From: JANMEB01 sp041745295 | Lineage (GTDB): Bacteria; Planctomycetota; Planctomycetia; Pirellulales; Pirellulaceae | Direction: 5' to 3' | DNA length: 64,000 nucleotides | Assembly: GCA_041745295.1 (NCBI GenBank) | Contig: JBGTJE010000089.1 | Span: forward strand, 124,001-188,000 | Shown: positions 35,600-43,934 of the stretch, in pieces | Numbering within the stretch: position 1 is the first letter of the stretch | How the letters are laid out: each line of letters opens with the position of its first letter | Notes under the pieces: model-generated | The model's input: only the letters and a program-made list of their open reading frames with translations | Database searches by the model: none | What the model was told of the DNA's origin: nothing | Program-made: the position numbers and the translations under genes

Positions 35600-35935
35600 C
35601 ATGCCGATGCTGCCGGACGCGTCCGACAGCGTCTACATTATGACAGGTTCGACGCGGCCTATTTACTGCGCCGGCAGGTCGAACAGCAGAGCCGCGAATT
35701 TGTCGAAAAAGGCGGATTCACCAAACGTCTCTATGCAGCCCGGACCCAGGCGCGCGCTCAGAAAAAGTCGGACACGTCGGACCGGTCTGACCTGTCCGAC
35801 ACGTCTGACGCGTCCGACGCGCCAATCTGTCCGGTCTGTGGCAAATCCATGCGTCGGCGAACGGCCAAACACGGACCGCGTGCAGGAAAATCGTTTTGGG
35901 GCGGTACCGGCTATCCGGAATCCAAACAAACCCGA
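35600..35935 (+). pseudogene. remnant of a four-helix-bundle suffix-domain protein
   Basis: The open frame encodes YLLRRQVEQQSREFVEKGGF and TKRLYAARTQAR, then a Ser-Asp repeat, then CPVCGKSMRRRTAKHGPRAG with FWGGTGYPESK. This is the pattern of the four-helix-bundle suffix domain ending in a topoisomerase-type zinc ribbon. In the ribbon, the expected FWGC and YPxC cysteines are Gly and Ser, so the zinc site is broken. The N-terminal four-helix part is absent, and the frame starts inside the crotonase end. It is best read as a decayed 3' fragment, though a small intact protein cannot be excluded. Confidence 0.5.
35767..35820 (+). repeat. 9-base tandem repeat (GTCNGACNN x6)
   Basis: Six consecutive 9-base units follow GTCSGACAC/GTCTGACGC-like consensus and code for Ser-Asp-X triplets in the remnant frame. 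A related GTCGGACAC and GACTAGTCCGA string recurs at about 35938-35980. Confidence 0.7.
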
Positions 35936-35982
35936 GATGTCGGACACCTCCAACCAGGCCGACCAATCCGACTAGTCCGATC

Positions 35983-38559
35983 TCAACGCAAACTCGCGTT
36001 GGCCCGGCTACCGATGTGGTAGTTATGGCATTCCGTGCAGCCGTTCTTTGCAAGGCCGGATTGATGGCACGCGGCGCAAGTTGCTTTGCGGATCGGCGCA
36101 AAGTCGCTGGCGAACACGCGCGGGTCATCGCCGCGAGATTGCGCTGCGGTTGTTCGACCGGTTTCAAGTTGGTGGCAGCTGGTGCAGTTGTGGTTTGTGC
36201 CGGCCATTAGAGGGCTATCCGAATTCTCAAGAGACCCCTCACCCTGCCCTCTCACCCGCGGCGGGGGAGAGGGAACTTCGAAGGAAACTAAGTGCGGTCG
36301 ATGGGAAAACGACGTAAACCCACGAATCGTCGGGTCGCGATATTGAGTTTTCCAATTCACGCTGTGCCCGTCGGAATCGCGATCGACCGTATGGCACTTG
36401 CCGCAAGCCCCGACGCCGACGTCGCTGGTTAAATGCTCAAACAAATGCTGGGCGGCCGAGTTTTCTTGTTTGCTTTCGATCGACGCAATCAAGTTCAATA
36501 AGGCCTGTAACGAGCCGTCCAAATGTTTGCCGGGGCGATACGAAATCGTCATTGTCGCGCCGTCGACCCGCCATCCGTCGCTCGTAAATGCGGCGCTTTG
36601 AGGTGCCACCACAATTGGTGCGTTGGGACTGTCGCTGGCGCCTGGTTGAGGGGTTGAAGGTGTTGCCAATGCACCGCCAATTTTGGGCAAGTTGCCGTCG
36701 CGGAGTGGATTGATCGCCAGCAACTCGTCGTCGGGAATTTTTGGCGCAGGAGTTTGTGCCGCATCGCCGACGCGCTCGTTCGAACCAACTTGGGAATCGG
36801 TCGCGGCGGTCGATTGTTGCGAATTGTCGAAGGCCGGAGATTTCAAAACGGGCTGTCCAGAGGAAGGCCGGACTAGGCCTTTCAACGGATTTGGTACGAG
36901 TTCGTCGGACTCTTGGGGGCTGGTTGGATGATCCATCACTCCGCCTAGTCGGGCCAGAATATCGTTTTCGCCGGGTAGCCACGCGGACGAGAGCGGATTC
37001 GTTGGCATTCCATGACGTTCACCCAATGTCGAACTTGAATTGGGTGGCACGCCCTGAGGCTTTGCGAAGGGCGTGGTGGCGTTGCTTGTTGATTTAACCA
37101 CGCCCATCGAAGACTCTGGGCGTGCCACCCAAGAATTTTGGTCGGTTAACTTTGACGTCGCGCCATTTTGGGCGAACCATGTTGCCTTGAGCGAACGGAG
37201 CGCATCGATGGGAACGCTGGCCAACCAATCGTTCAGCGGTTTTGCGTCCTCGGCGCAACCGAGAGATTGGGCGAGGCGGTGGCGCAAGGCAGCCACGGCG
37301 TCTTCGGCGAGTTCATCAACCAGGGCGTTGATTCCATTCGCCACTTCGGCGGCAAGTCGCACCTGATCGTGGTTGGAGCGATCGACATCGGAGAACTGGA
37401 ATTCGAAACCCAATTGGTCCAACGCCGCGCGGGCTTGAGGGTCAGCAGCGAGTAGCACTTTCATGAGGGGCGGAATGCTGCCGTCAAACTGACCGCTCGC
37501 GGGCGCGGGCCATTGCGGAACGGCCGATCCGCTTTGGCGGATCGCCTCGGTATCGATCCATGGCAGTGTAAGCAACGTCAGGCTCTCGTTCTCGAGCACT
37601 TGCTGCTGGTGGCATTCCTGACACGTCCTTTCATACGACTGCAGCAACTGAACGTTTTGCAAAGCATCTGCGACGTGACACGACCGGCAATCGAATTCCC
37701 GGTTCTTGCTCGCGAAGTGCACCGCTTGGTGTGCGGCGTGATCGAACGCGATCCGCGAGCGGCGGCGTAACGGATACGATGCTGGGAACTCGAGGTGATT
37801 GGACTCGAAGCTCTGAAACTGCGTCGCATGACAAGTCTGGCACTGACGGTCGGTCAATTGGCTCAAATTGAAAGTTGAGCCATGGTGCTCGCGATGGCAG
37901 GTCGAACAGGCGATTGGTTCGCGATGGCTGTGGGACGTGGGAATCGCTGCGCCAGACACCCTGGCGGTGAATTGGCCGAGCACATCCGGATCGAGATTGT
38001 GCGCCGCAAGGGCAAGTGATTCGGCAAACTGTTCCCCGTGGCATCGCAAGCAAAGTTGCGGTTGCGACGTCGTCGCATGATGCCCGACTCCAAGCGTGCT
38101 CGCCAACCATTGCGAAATCGTTTGGCTGGCGGCTTCGTGGCAAGCGGTGCAGCGGTCGAACCCCTCCCCTTTCAAGACTTGCGCATGATGTGAGCTCAGC
38201 GGTCCCGGAGCCAGAAAACCGGCGCGACGCGGCTTGGAGAAACCAAACGACAAACCGGCGATTGTTAAGGCAACGCAACACCAAACAAACGCTGTCCGGT
38301 ACGCGCGCAAACTCGGCCGTGGCGAACAGGTGCCGGGGCCTTGGCAGCATTGGCCGTTGGGGAGCGGCCCGAGCACACATTTGCCAAGCTTGGGGTCCAA
38401 CGTCGCTACCCATTTTTCGCCCATCTTGATCGGGTGGCACCGTGGGCGCGCCGGACATCGACCGCCCACCGGTCCCGGGCATGGATCGCAATCGCCGCTT
38501 GCGCTACCACACTCCCAATGATTGTTCGGCCGCAGGTAGGGATCGCGGAGTTGGTTCAT
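35983..38559 (-). CDS. 10-haem cytochrome c with cysteine-rich cytoplasmic N-terminus
   Basis: The product has 858 residues. Nine cysteines fall within residues 17-78, before a membrane span at about 91-107. Six CxxCH motifs lie at 137-317 and four more at 719-841 (CGKCH, CTSCH, CAACH, CTECH), for ten c-type haems in the periplasm. The middle, about 320-700, has no haem motifs and contains two dispersed repeats read in frame (see repeats). The start ATG overlaps the upstream stop (ATGA) with GGAGG seven bases before it. As the last gene of the redox operon it is probably the terminal periplasmic electron carrier. Confidence 0.88.
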   Translation of the reverse strand: MNQLRDPYLRPNNHWECGSASGDCDPCPGPVGGRCPARPRCHPIKMGEKWVATLDPKLGKCVLGPLPNGQCCQGPGTCSPRPSLRAYRTAFVWCCVALTIAGLSFGFSKPRRAGFLAPGPLSSHHAQVLKGEGFDRCTACHEAASQTISQWLASTLGVGHHATTSQPQLCLRCHGEQFAESLALAAHNLDPDVLGQFTARVSGAAIPTSHSHREPIACSTCHREHHGSTFNLSQLTDRQCQTCHATQFQSFESNHLEFPASYPLRRRSRIAFDHAAHQAVHFASKNREFDCRSCHVADALQNVQLLQSYERTCQECHQQQVLENESLTLLTLPWIDTEAIRQSGSAVPQWPAPASGQFDGSIPPLMKVLLAADPQARAALDQLGFEFQFSDVDRSNHDQVRLAAEVANGINALVDELAEDAVAALRHRLAQSLGCAEDAKPLNDWLASVPIDALRSLKATWFAQNGATSKLTDQNSWVARPESSMGVVKSTSNATTPFAKPQGVPPNSSSTLGERHGMPTNPLSSAWLPGENDILARLGGVMDHPTSPQESDELVPNPLKGLVRPSSGQPVLKSPAFDNSQQSTAATDSQVGSNERVGDAAQTPAPKIPDDELLAINPLRDGNLPKIGGALATPSTPQPGASDSPNAPIVVAPQSAAFTSDGWRVDGATMTISYRPGKHLDGSLQALLNLIASIESKQENSAAQHLFEHLTSDVGVGACGKCHTVDRDSDGHSVNWKTQYRDPTIRGFTSFSHRPHLVSFEVPSPPPRVRGQGEGSLENSDSPLMAGTNHNCTSCHQLETGRTTAAQSRGDDPRVFASDFAPIRKATCAACHQSGLAKNGCTECHNYHIGSRANASLR
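36235..36276. repeat. CCCTCACCCTGCCCTCTC palindromic repeat inside a cytochrome gene
   Basis: This is the same element as at 58977-59021, but it lies within the coding region and is translated as PSPPPRVRGQGEG between the CGKCH and CTSCH motifs of the 10-haem cytochrome. Confidence 0.75.
37043..37130. repeat. GGTGGCACG inverted repeat inside a cytochrome gene
   Basis: GGTGGCACGCCCTGAGGC...GGGCGTGGT and AACCACGCCC...GGGCGTGCCACCC match the 12765-12857 element. They are translated in frame as VARPESSMGVVKSTSNATTP and a short continuation, in the haem-free middle of the 10-haem cytochrome. Confidence 0.75.
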
Positions 38560-39404
38560 CGCAACCCTCCGTGAAACACATGCGCGGTGAAACCGTGTAC
38601 GATCGCGATGATGATCAAGCTATAGGTCAATCCAATGTGCAGGAACAACCAAATCTTGAGTCGACCTTGGAGCGCCAGATGGTAGTCCAAATCGTCTTTG
38701 CGACGGACCAGTTCGGCGAGCTTGCGACCGGCCTCGCGATGCGGAATCGAAAGGTAGCGATCGAGATCTTCGATTTCGCGAATGATCGCTCGGCAAGCGT
38801 GGCCATTGGGGCGAACCAAATAGGACACGGGCCGCGCTCGTTCAAAAAAGCCAGCTAGCCGTTGCACGTAGAAGCGACAAAGCACGATCGATTTGGCGGG
38901 CGATTCGAACAACAAGGCCCGGACTTGGCGAACGACTTCACGCCGCAAAAGCGGAATCTGTTCGAAGATGACTTGTTCTCCCACAGCCGTCAGGCGCCGC
39001 GGAATCGTTCGAGTCCAAAACAGCCCAAGCAATCCGCTGGCAAAAACGGTCAGATACATTGCGGCTAAGCAACCTTCCAAAACTCCGTTTGGGATTTTCA
39101 GTCCGACATGCCAAACGAACACGAAGAACGAACCCAATGCGACGTAAATGTGCAGTTGCATCCAATGGGAGCTGGAGCCAAGCCAAGGAATCGATGGGAT
39201 TCGCTTGCGAAGGTTGTAGGCGGCCAGAAAAAAGACGGCTCCGATCAGCAAGTATCCCGAGGTAAACGAATCGCGTTGCAAATTCTGCCGTTGATAAACG
39301 AACCATGCGACCAACACCGCCACGACAAGCAACATCAATCCCGCGTAACGGCAACGCCGCTGCATCAACGCCGTTCGGGGTAACACCTTGAGTTGATGGG
39401 CCAT
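38556..39404 (-). CDS. membrane cytochrome b-like protein
   Basis: The product has 282 residues. About six hydrophobic segments flank a basic cytoplasmic loop. His residues sit within spans (WMQLHIYVALGSFFVFVWHVGLK and LHIGLTYSLIIIAIVHGF), as in b-type haem ligand pairs of cytochrome b or ferric-reductase-like membrane proteins. It probably passes electrons between a quinol or the cytoplasmic ferredoxin protein and the periplasmic multihaem proteins. The start ATG 39404 has GGAG eight bases upstream. Its stop overlaps the start of the 10-haem cytochrome gene. Confidence 0.8.
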   Translation of the reverse strand: MAHQLKVLPRTALMQRRCRYAGLMLLVVAVLVAWFVYQRQNLQRDSFTSGYLLIGAVFFLAAYNLRKRIPSIPWLGSSSHWMQLHIYVALGSFFVFVWHVGLKIPNGVLEGCLAAMYLTVFASGLLGLFWTRTIPRRLTAVGEQVIFEQIPLLRREVVRQVRALLFESPAKSIVLCRFYVQRLAGFFERARPVSYLVRPNGHACRAIIREIEDLDRYLSIPHREAGRKLAELVRRKDDLDYHLALQGRLKIWLFLHIGLTYSLIIIAIVHGFTAHVFHGGLR

Positions 39405-39419
39405 GGGAATCGCTCCGCG

Positions 39420-41150
39420 CTACTTATGCATGAACGATTTGATTTGATCCGCTGTCGTGAGGTCGATGCGGATGAGTGCGTCGTGAGGGCAAGCACGTTG
39501 ACAGGCCGGACCGCCAAGTTGATCGACGCAGAGGTCGCACTTGGTCGCTTTGACCACCGGCATGTTGCGTTCCAGATCGACGTAAGGGTTTCCCTTGTCA
39601 TCGCGCACTTCGACCATGCGAATATTCTGGTAAGGGCAGCTATTGGCGCACGTCGAGCAGCCAATGCACGTGTCGTCGTTGATCGTTACGACTCCGTCCG
39701 TCGCGTGACGGCTGATCGCGCCCGTGGGACAACCGATCATGCAAACTGGATCGGCGCAGTGCATACAGGCATTGGCGATTAGGTACTGTTCGTGTCGCGT
39801 CCCCTCGCGGACAAATCGCGGATTACCGTCGTGGGTGGAAGCGCAAGCCCGAATGCAATCGTCGCAACGCGTGCAGCGATCCAAGTCGATCAACATGGCC
39901 TGCGTGCCATTGATCAATCGTTCTTCAACCAAGAACTCGAGCATCGCGGTCTCGAGCGGCTCCGGCCGCGGTTCTAAGCGGCGATCTTGCCGCGTGGACA
40001 TCTCCGATGATTCGGTTGGCAGCAACGCCGGAAGTTGCTTTTGGGGAATATGCGGCAAGATGTGCTCCTCCACGATCGGATTGGGAATTCGGATGACGTC
40101 GAGATATCCGACCGCCCGCAACGAGAGCTGCCAAGGAACAACTTTCTTGGTCTGCCAAGCGTGTGCGATTTCACGCCAGCCAAAGGACTCGCCCTTGCCC
40201 AAATACGCTACGGTCCGATAGCCGTTTTCCTCTTTGCGACAGACTCGAGCAAATCCGTTGCGAATGAGAATCAACCCGTTGACGTATTCGCCGCGTTCCG
40301 CAACGTTAGGTTCCCCCAAAATGCGTTCGGCGATATCTTCTTGTCGGCCGTGCTGAAACTTATTCTGCCAATCGAAATTGCCGTATGTTTCAAACTCGGC
40401 TGCTTGCCCCACGGCTTGCAGGGCGCTGTTGGGCAGGCCTTGAAACAACGCCAGTTCGCTCAGATGTGTCTGCAAACTGTGTTCGCGATAGAGTCGCTCG
40501 ACGTGGTTTTTCAAGTTCTTGTCAAAACGCATCAGATCACGCAAGCCTTGCCAGCGAATCTCAACCAATTGAACTGGGCCTTTGGCAAAAACAGTCGCGC
40601 TGCGTGGAGTGCGCGTCAACGCCGAAAGCTCGCCGAAAAGTTCGCTCGGTTGCAGCGATTCGGTTTGATTGAGATCGAGCACTCGCGGGATGTCTTGCAA
40701 AAAGACTCGGCGCGGTGCCGAAAATGTAAACGGGCCCCTGGCTGTGCGAGAACCTTGCGCGGGGACTTGGTAGCGACGTCGTTCCGGGACCGCCGAATTA
40801 TGCCAAAGTTGCCTGAGCGCACCCAAAACACTTTGACGCCGCGGCTCGCCGCGTCCTAGGATGTTTTCGGGAATCGACTTCAGTGACACGAGAGCTTGAC
40901 CTGAAAGCAACAAGAAAGCGCTGTTGCCGTAATCGCCTTGGCGAATGATGATCTCTCCATCGGCGCAATCGACGATTCGGCAGTCGTTTCGCAAAATGCC
41001 GCGCAACGACAGCGTCGAGGGGAACGCGGCCGCCGACATCTGGGCGAACGGATCGCCCCGCTGCAGTTTATCGACGATCGCTTCCGTTTGCTCGGCACCA
41101 AACGGTGTGTCCCAGCGGCGCGGACGTTCGATAAAGTTGGGGTTTAGCAT
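39420..41150 (-). CDS. double cyclic-nucleotide-binding domain fused to 4x[4Fe-4S] ferredoxin
   Basis: The product has 576 residues. Two CRP-like cyclic-nucleotide-binding beta-barrels cover about 40-220 and 235-350 (GEIIIRQGDYGNSAFLLLSG is the first phosphate-binding-type block). Residues 426-566 are a DmsB/NrfC-like iron-sulfur protein with four cluster motifs: CTRCDDCIRAC, CMHCADPVCMIGCP, CIGCSTCANSCP, and CDLC...CQRACP. It lacks a DNA-binding helix-turn-helix, so it is an electron-transfer protein with a possible nucleotide sensor, not a transcription factor. It lies seven bases after the 4-haem cytochrome and 15 before the cytochrome b gene. Confidence 0.88.
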   Translation of the reverse strand: MLNPNFIERPRRWDTPFGAEQTEAIVDKLQRGDPFAQMSAAAFPSTLSLRGILRNDCRIVDCADGEIIIRQGDYGNSAFLLLSGQALVSLKSIPENILGRGEPRRQSVLGALRQLWHNSAVPERRRYQVPAQGSRTARGPFTFSAPRRVFLQDIPRVLDLNQTESLQPSELFGELSALTRTPRSATVFAKGPVQLVEIRWQGLRDLMRFDKNLKNHVERLYREHSLQTHLSELALFQGLPNSALQAVGQAAEFETYGNFDWQNKFQHGRQEDIAERILGEPNVAERGEYVNGLILIRNGFARVCRKEENGYRTVAYLGKGESFGWREIAHAWQTKKVVPWQLSLRAVGYLDVIRIPNPIVEEHILPHIPQKQLPALLPTESSEMSTRQDRRLEPRPEPLETAMLEFLVEERLINGTQAMLIDLDRCTRCDDCIRACASTHDGNPRFVREGTRHEQYLIANACMHCADPVCMIGCPTGAISRHATDGVVTINDDTCIGCSTCANSCPYQNIRMVEVRDDKGNPYVDLERNMPVVKATKCDLCVDQLGGPACQRACPHDALIRIDLTTADQIKSFMHK

Positions 41151-41157
41151 GGATTCA

Positions 41158-42168
41158 TCATTTGTATTGCGAAGGCGTGGGCATCAGCGGATCGAGTTGG
41201 GCGAGCGCCACGCCGTTGGCCGCTTCTGCGAATTGCATTCCAGCTTGCGCAATCCGGTCTGCGATGGCGTTGAGCTGCGTGGCGTTGTTGATCTTTAAAT
41301 CGGCTTGAGCAAAGGCATCGAGGGCTTGCTGAACGCGGGGGTCGTTGATCGATTGCTGGATTTCGTAAAGGCGGATCGCCACGGCAGCGGCGCGGGACGC
41401 AACGGTCGTTCCGTAGGTTAATTTTTGCGTTGCCAAGCCCGTCGCGCGAGTGCTGAATTCCAAATCTGCGATCAAACCGACGACGAACATCACGCGCAGC
41501 CGCTCCGGCGGGCTCGGTGCGTTCACGGCGTTGTCGCTGTGCAGAAAGTTGTGCCGCACCATGCCCTGCGACCAACTGACCATTTCAAAGTTCGGACTCC
41601 CGGCCGAATGGCCGCCGACGTTCACCAATTTCTCATTGGGCACCGTGTGGCATTGCAGGCAACTTCGCGCGATCGAGTAAAGATTTTTTGGATTGCGCAT
41701 CCCGAGGGCGACACTTTGCGTTTGCCGCTGCAGTCGATGTTGTTCGGTTTCGGATTGCTTGCTGGCGGCAGGACCTCCGTAATCGGAATGCACGTTGATC
41801 CAATCGCGGGCCGCACCGTGACAAGACTCGCAGGAAACGCCGGCAACGACGCGTGCCAAGTCCTGCTCAGCTTGAGATGTGTAATGGCAGTCGAGGCAAA
41901 TATCGTTTCGCTTGATGCTCGATTGACCCAAGCGTCGGGCAATTTCCAGGGCTTGGGGATTGCGGTGCAATGAATCAAACGATTGGGCATGTGGCGTTTG
42001 TTTCCAAACGCTGACTTCCGCTACGTGGCACTTCGCGCACTGAACGGCCGTAACAACTTTGGTGGGATCGCAATGCGAAGGCTGAGCCATAGCGTTCGCG
42101 CTAACCACTAGGGACAAAATGCCGGCCAGGGCAAACGTAAACAGGTGTAAGTATTGCAGGCGATTCAT
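41158..42168 (-). CDS. 4-haem cytochrome c554-like exported protein
   Basis: The product has 336 residues. The signal peptide (about residues 8-28, ending ANAMAQ) implies periplasmic export. Four CxxCH motifs (44, 91, 113, 170) are followed by a helical domain of about 150 residues with few cysteines. Spacing and CESCHGAA resemble cytochrome c554 family proteins, which shuttle electrons in nitrogen or sulfur metabolism. ATG 42168 is chosen because it begins the signal sequence. The reductase gene ends 32 bases upstream. Confidence 0.85.
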   Translation of the reverse strand: MNRLQYLHLFTFALAGILSLVVSANAMAQPSHCDPTKVVTAVQCAKCHVAEVSVWKQTPHAQSFDSLHRNPQALEIARRLGQSSIKRNDICLDCHYTSQAEQDLARVVAGVSCESCHGAARDWINVHSDYGGPAASKQSETEQHRLQRQTQSVALGMRNPKNLYSIARSCLQCHTVPNEKLVNVGGHSAGSPNFEMVSWSQGMVRHNFLHSDNAVNAPSPPERLRVMFVVGLIADLEFSTRATGLATQKLTYGTTVASRAAAVAIRLYEIQQSINDPRVQQALDAFAQADLKINNATQLNAIADRIAQAGMQFAEAANGVALAQLDPLMPTPSQYK

Positions 42169-42200
42169 GACAATAATTGAGTTGGACTCCAATGAGGTCG

Positions 42201-43460
42201 TTACGCATCCACAACGACTTCGCCGACAGGTCGAGCAACGCAAGCGAGCACATGCCCCGGTTCGCAATCCGCGTGCGAAATGTCGTGGATATAGCTAACT
42301 TCACCGGAAATCAATCGCGTCTGACACGTTCCACAATTGCCCGCACGGCAGCCCGACGGAATCGCAACATCCGAATTGTCTGCGAGCTCGAGGATCGATT
42401 GCAAATCGTTGCTCCAACGAGTCCGTTTGGCGGATTTGTGGAACGATACACTGACCTCGGACGGGAGAACGTTGCGCTGCGGCTGAGTGTCGTCGGTTTT
42501 GGTCTTGCGAACGGAAGCGGGTCCAAACGCTTCGAAATGGATGATCGACTCGGGAACGCCCCATTCCCGCAAGTCGGCGTAAAGAGTCTGCATGAATGCC
42601 GAGGGACCGCACAGATAAAACGGGACTTGATTGCTCGGAACGAGTTTGCGAATCGTCTCGATTGACACGCGCCCGGCGATCTGAAAATCGACCCGAGGAG
42701 TGTCGGTGGGCAACGGATTGGAGTAGCAAGTGACCAAGTTGATGTGGGGGAAATTTGCCACGATCTTGGCAAGTCGGTGTTTGAAGGCGTGGTGTTCACC
42801 GTTTTGCACGCCATAGACCACGAGCACTTCACGTTTGATCTTGTATTGGACCAACGTAGCCAACATCGAAATGATCGGGGTGATGCCGATTCCGCCGGCC
42901 AAAAATACGACTGGGCGCCGATCGTTTAAGTCCAAGTAAAAAGCGCCGGCTGGAGCTTTCACATCGATTCGATCGCCGATGCTCATGAATTGATTGAGAT
43001 AACCGCTTGCCACGCCCGGAGGCGCGTTGGGATTGTCGCGAGGCGGGCCAATCGCTCGGACCGTGATTCGAAATCGATTGGTACTCGGGGCGTCCGACAA
43101 GGAATAGCAACGAACGATCGGTCGGCTTTGGCCGAGGATCGAGAGGCGAATCGTGATATGTTGTCCTGGCAGATGGAACGGCAGCGGTCTGCCATCCTCG
43201 GGAACGAGGTCGATCGTTTTGCAGTCCGTAGCTTCGTTCTGCAAATTTTGAATCAAAAACTTTCGGTACCCATGCCAGCGCAAATTGTCATCCAATGCTT
43301 CCGTATCGAGCGGTTGCTCGATCTGACGCCGTAGCAATTTTTGGCTGAGATCGAACTGCTGGCGATCGAAATGCAGACGCCGGATCGCGATCGCCGTCCA
43401 CATTGCGAACTGCAACAGCACGATCGCGCCAACGGCGACACCGAGTAGCGAGGGGAACAT
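42201..43460 (-). CDS. FAD/NAD(P)H oxidoreductase with C-terminal [2Fe-2S] ferredoxin domain
   Basis: The product has 419 residues. An N-terminal membrane span (about 5-22) is followed by a ferredoxin-NADP reductase-like module: RCYSLSDAP binds FAD, GGIGITPIISML binds the nicotinamide nucleotide, and YLCGPSAFMQ is the C-terminal block. A plant-type [2Fe-2S] domain follows, with CRAGNCGTC and a later Cys in HVLACVARP. It should move electrons from NAD(P)H to a one-electron acceptor at the membrane. ATG 43460 puts the anchor at the N-terminus; an upstream extension to 43619 has poor composition. Confidence 0.88.
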   Translation of the reverse strand: MFPSLLGVAVGAIVLLQFAMWTAIAIRRLHFDRQQFDLSQKLLRRQIEQPLDTEALDDNLRWHGYRKFLIQNLQNEATDCKTIDLVPEDGRPLPFHLPGQHITIRLSILGQSRPIVRCYSLSDAPSTNRFRITVRAIGPPRDNPNAPPGVASGYLNQFMSIGDRIDVKAPAGAFYLDLNDRRPVVFLAGGIGITPIISMLATLVQYKIKREVLVVYGVQNGEHHAFKHRLAKIVANFPHINLVTCYSNPLPTDTPRVDFQIAGRVSIETIRKLVPSNQVPFYLCGPSAFMQTLYADLREWGVPESIIHFEAFGPASVRKTKTDDTQPQRNVLPSEVSVSFHKSAKRTRWSNDLQSILELADNSDVAIPSGCRAGNCGTCQTRLISGEVSYIHDISHADCEPGHVLACVARPVGEVVVDA

Positions 43461-43625
43461 TTCCACGGAGCTTGCTTTGTCGGAATTCCGGAAATTCGAC
43501 ACAATCCGCAAGGATTCACCAGGCCGGATAATCGTTTTCTTTTCCGGCGACGGGCGTCTCCAGCTTGATCTGCATCGTCCGTGCTTTTGAGCGCCATGAG
43601 TTCTTTTGGCGCGGGACAAATGGCT

Positions 43626-43934
43626 TTACATCTGGCGCAAGAATTCGAATGAGTAGATTCCGGAGTGGTGGCCGTCGCTGAACTCAATTGAATACGCGTA
43701 GTTGCCGACGGGGACCATCCGATCGATCGCCAGCGGGCGGGTCTGTGCTGGCGAGAGTGTTGGAAACAGCGTTGCGGGCTGGGGCGGCTGAAGTTTCTCA
43801 GCTTTACAACGAGCGCACGGACAAGCCTTGCGCAGTGTGCGCGGCGCAACCTCTTGTACCAGGCCATCGTTCCACGCGATTGAAAGCGTGCCGTCCTTGC
43901 CCAGCTTCAGATCGGTTGGATAGAACTGATTCAT
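43626..43934 (-). CDS. DUF971 domain protein (GBBH-like N-terminal)
   Basis: The product has 102 residues. DLKLGKDGTLSIAWNDG, the CPCARCKAE zinc-like motif, and YAYSIEFSDGHHSGIYSFEFLR are the conserved blocks of DUF971, homologous to the N-terminal domain of gamma-butyrobetaine hydroxylase. It is usually encoded beside Fe-S or amino-acid metabolism genes, where an assembly or accessory role has been proposed. Its ATG overlaps the stop of the upstream ligase gene by four bases, so the two are translationally coupled. Confidence 0.88.
   Translation of the reverse strand: MNQFYPTDLKLGKDGTLSIAWNDGLVQEVAPRTLRKACPCARCKAEKLQPPQPATLFPTLSPAQTRPLAIDRMVPVGNYAYSIEFSDGHHSGIYSFEFLRQM

Noticed and set aside
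40035..40859. Plus-strand frame of 274 codons
   Set aside because: Opposite the cyclic-nucleotide/ferredoxin gene with four clear cluster motifs.
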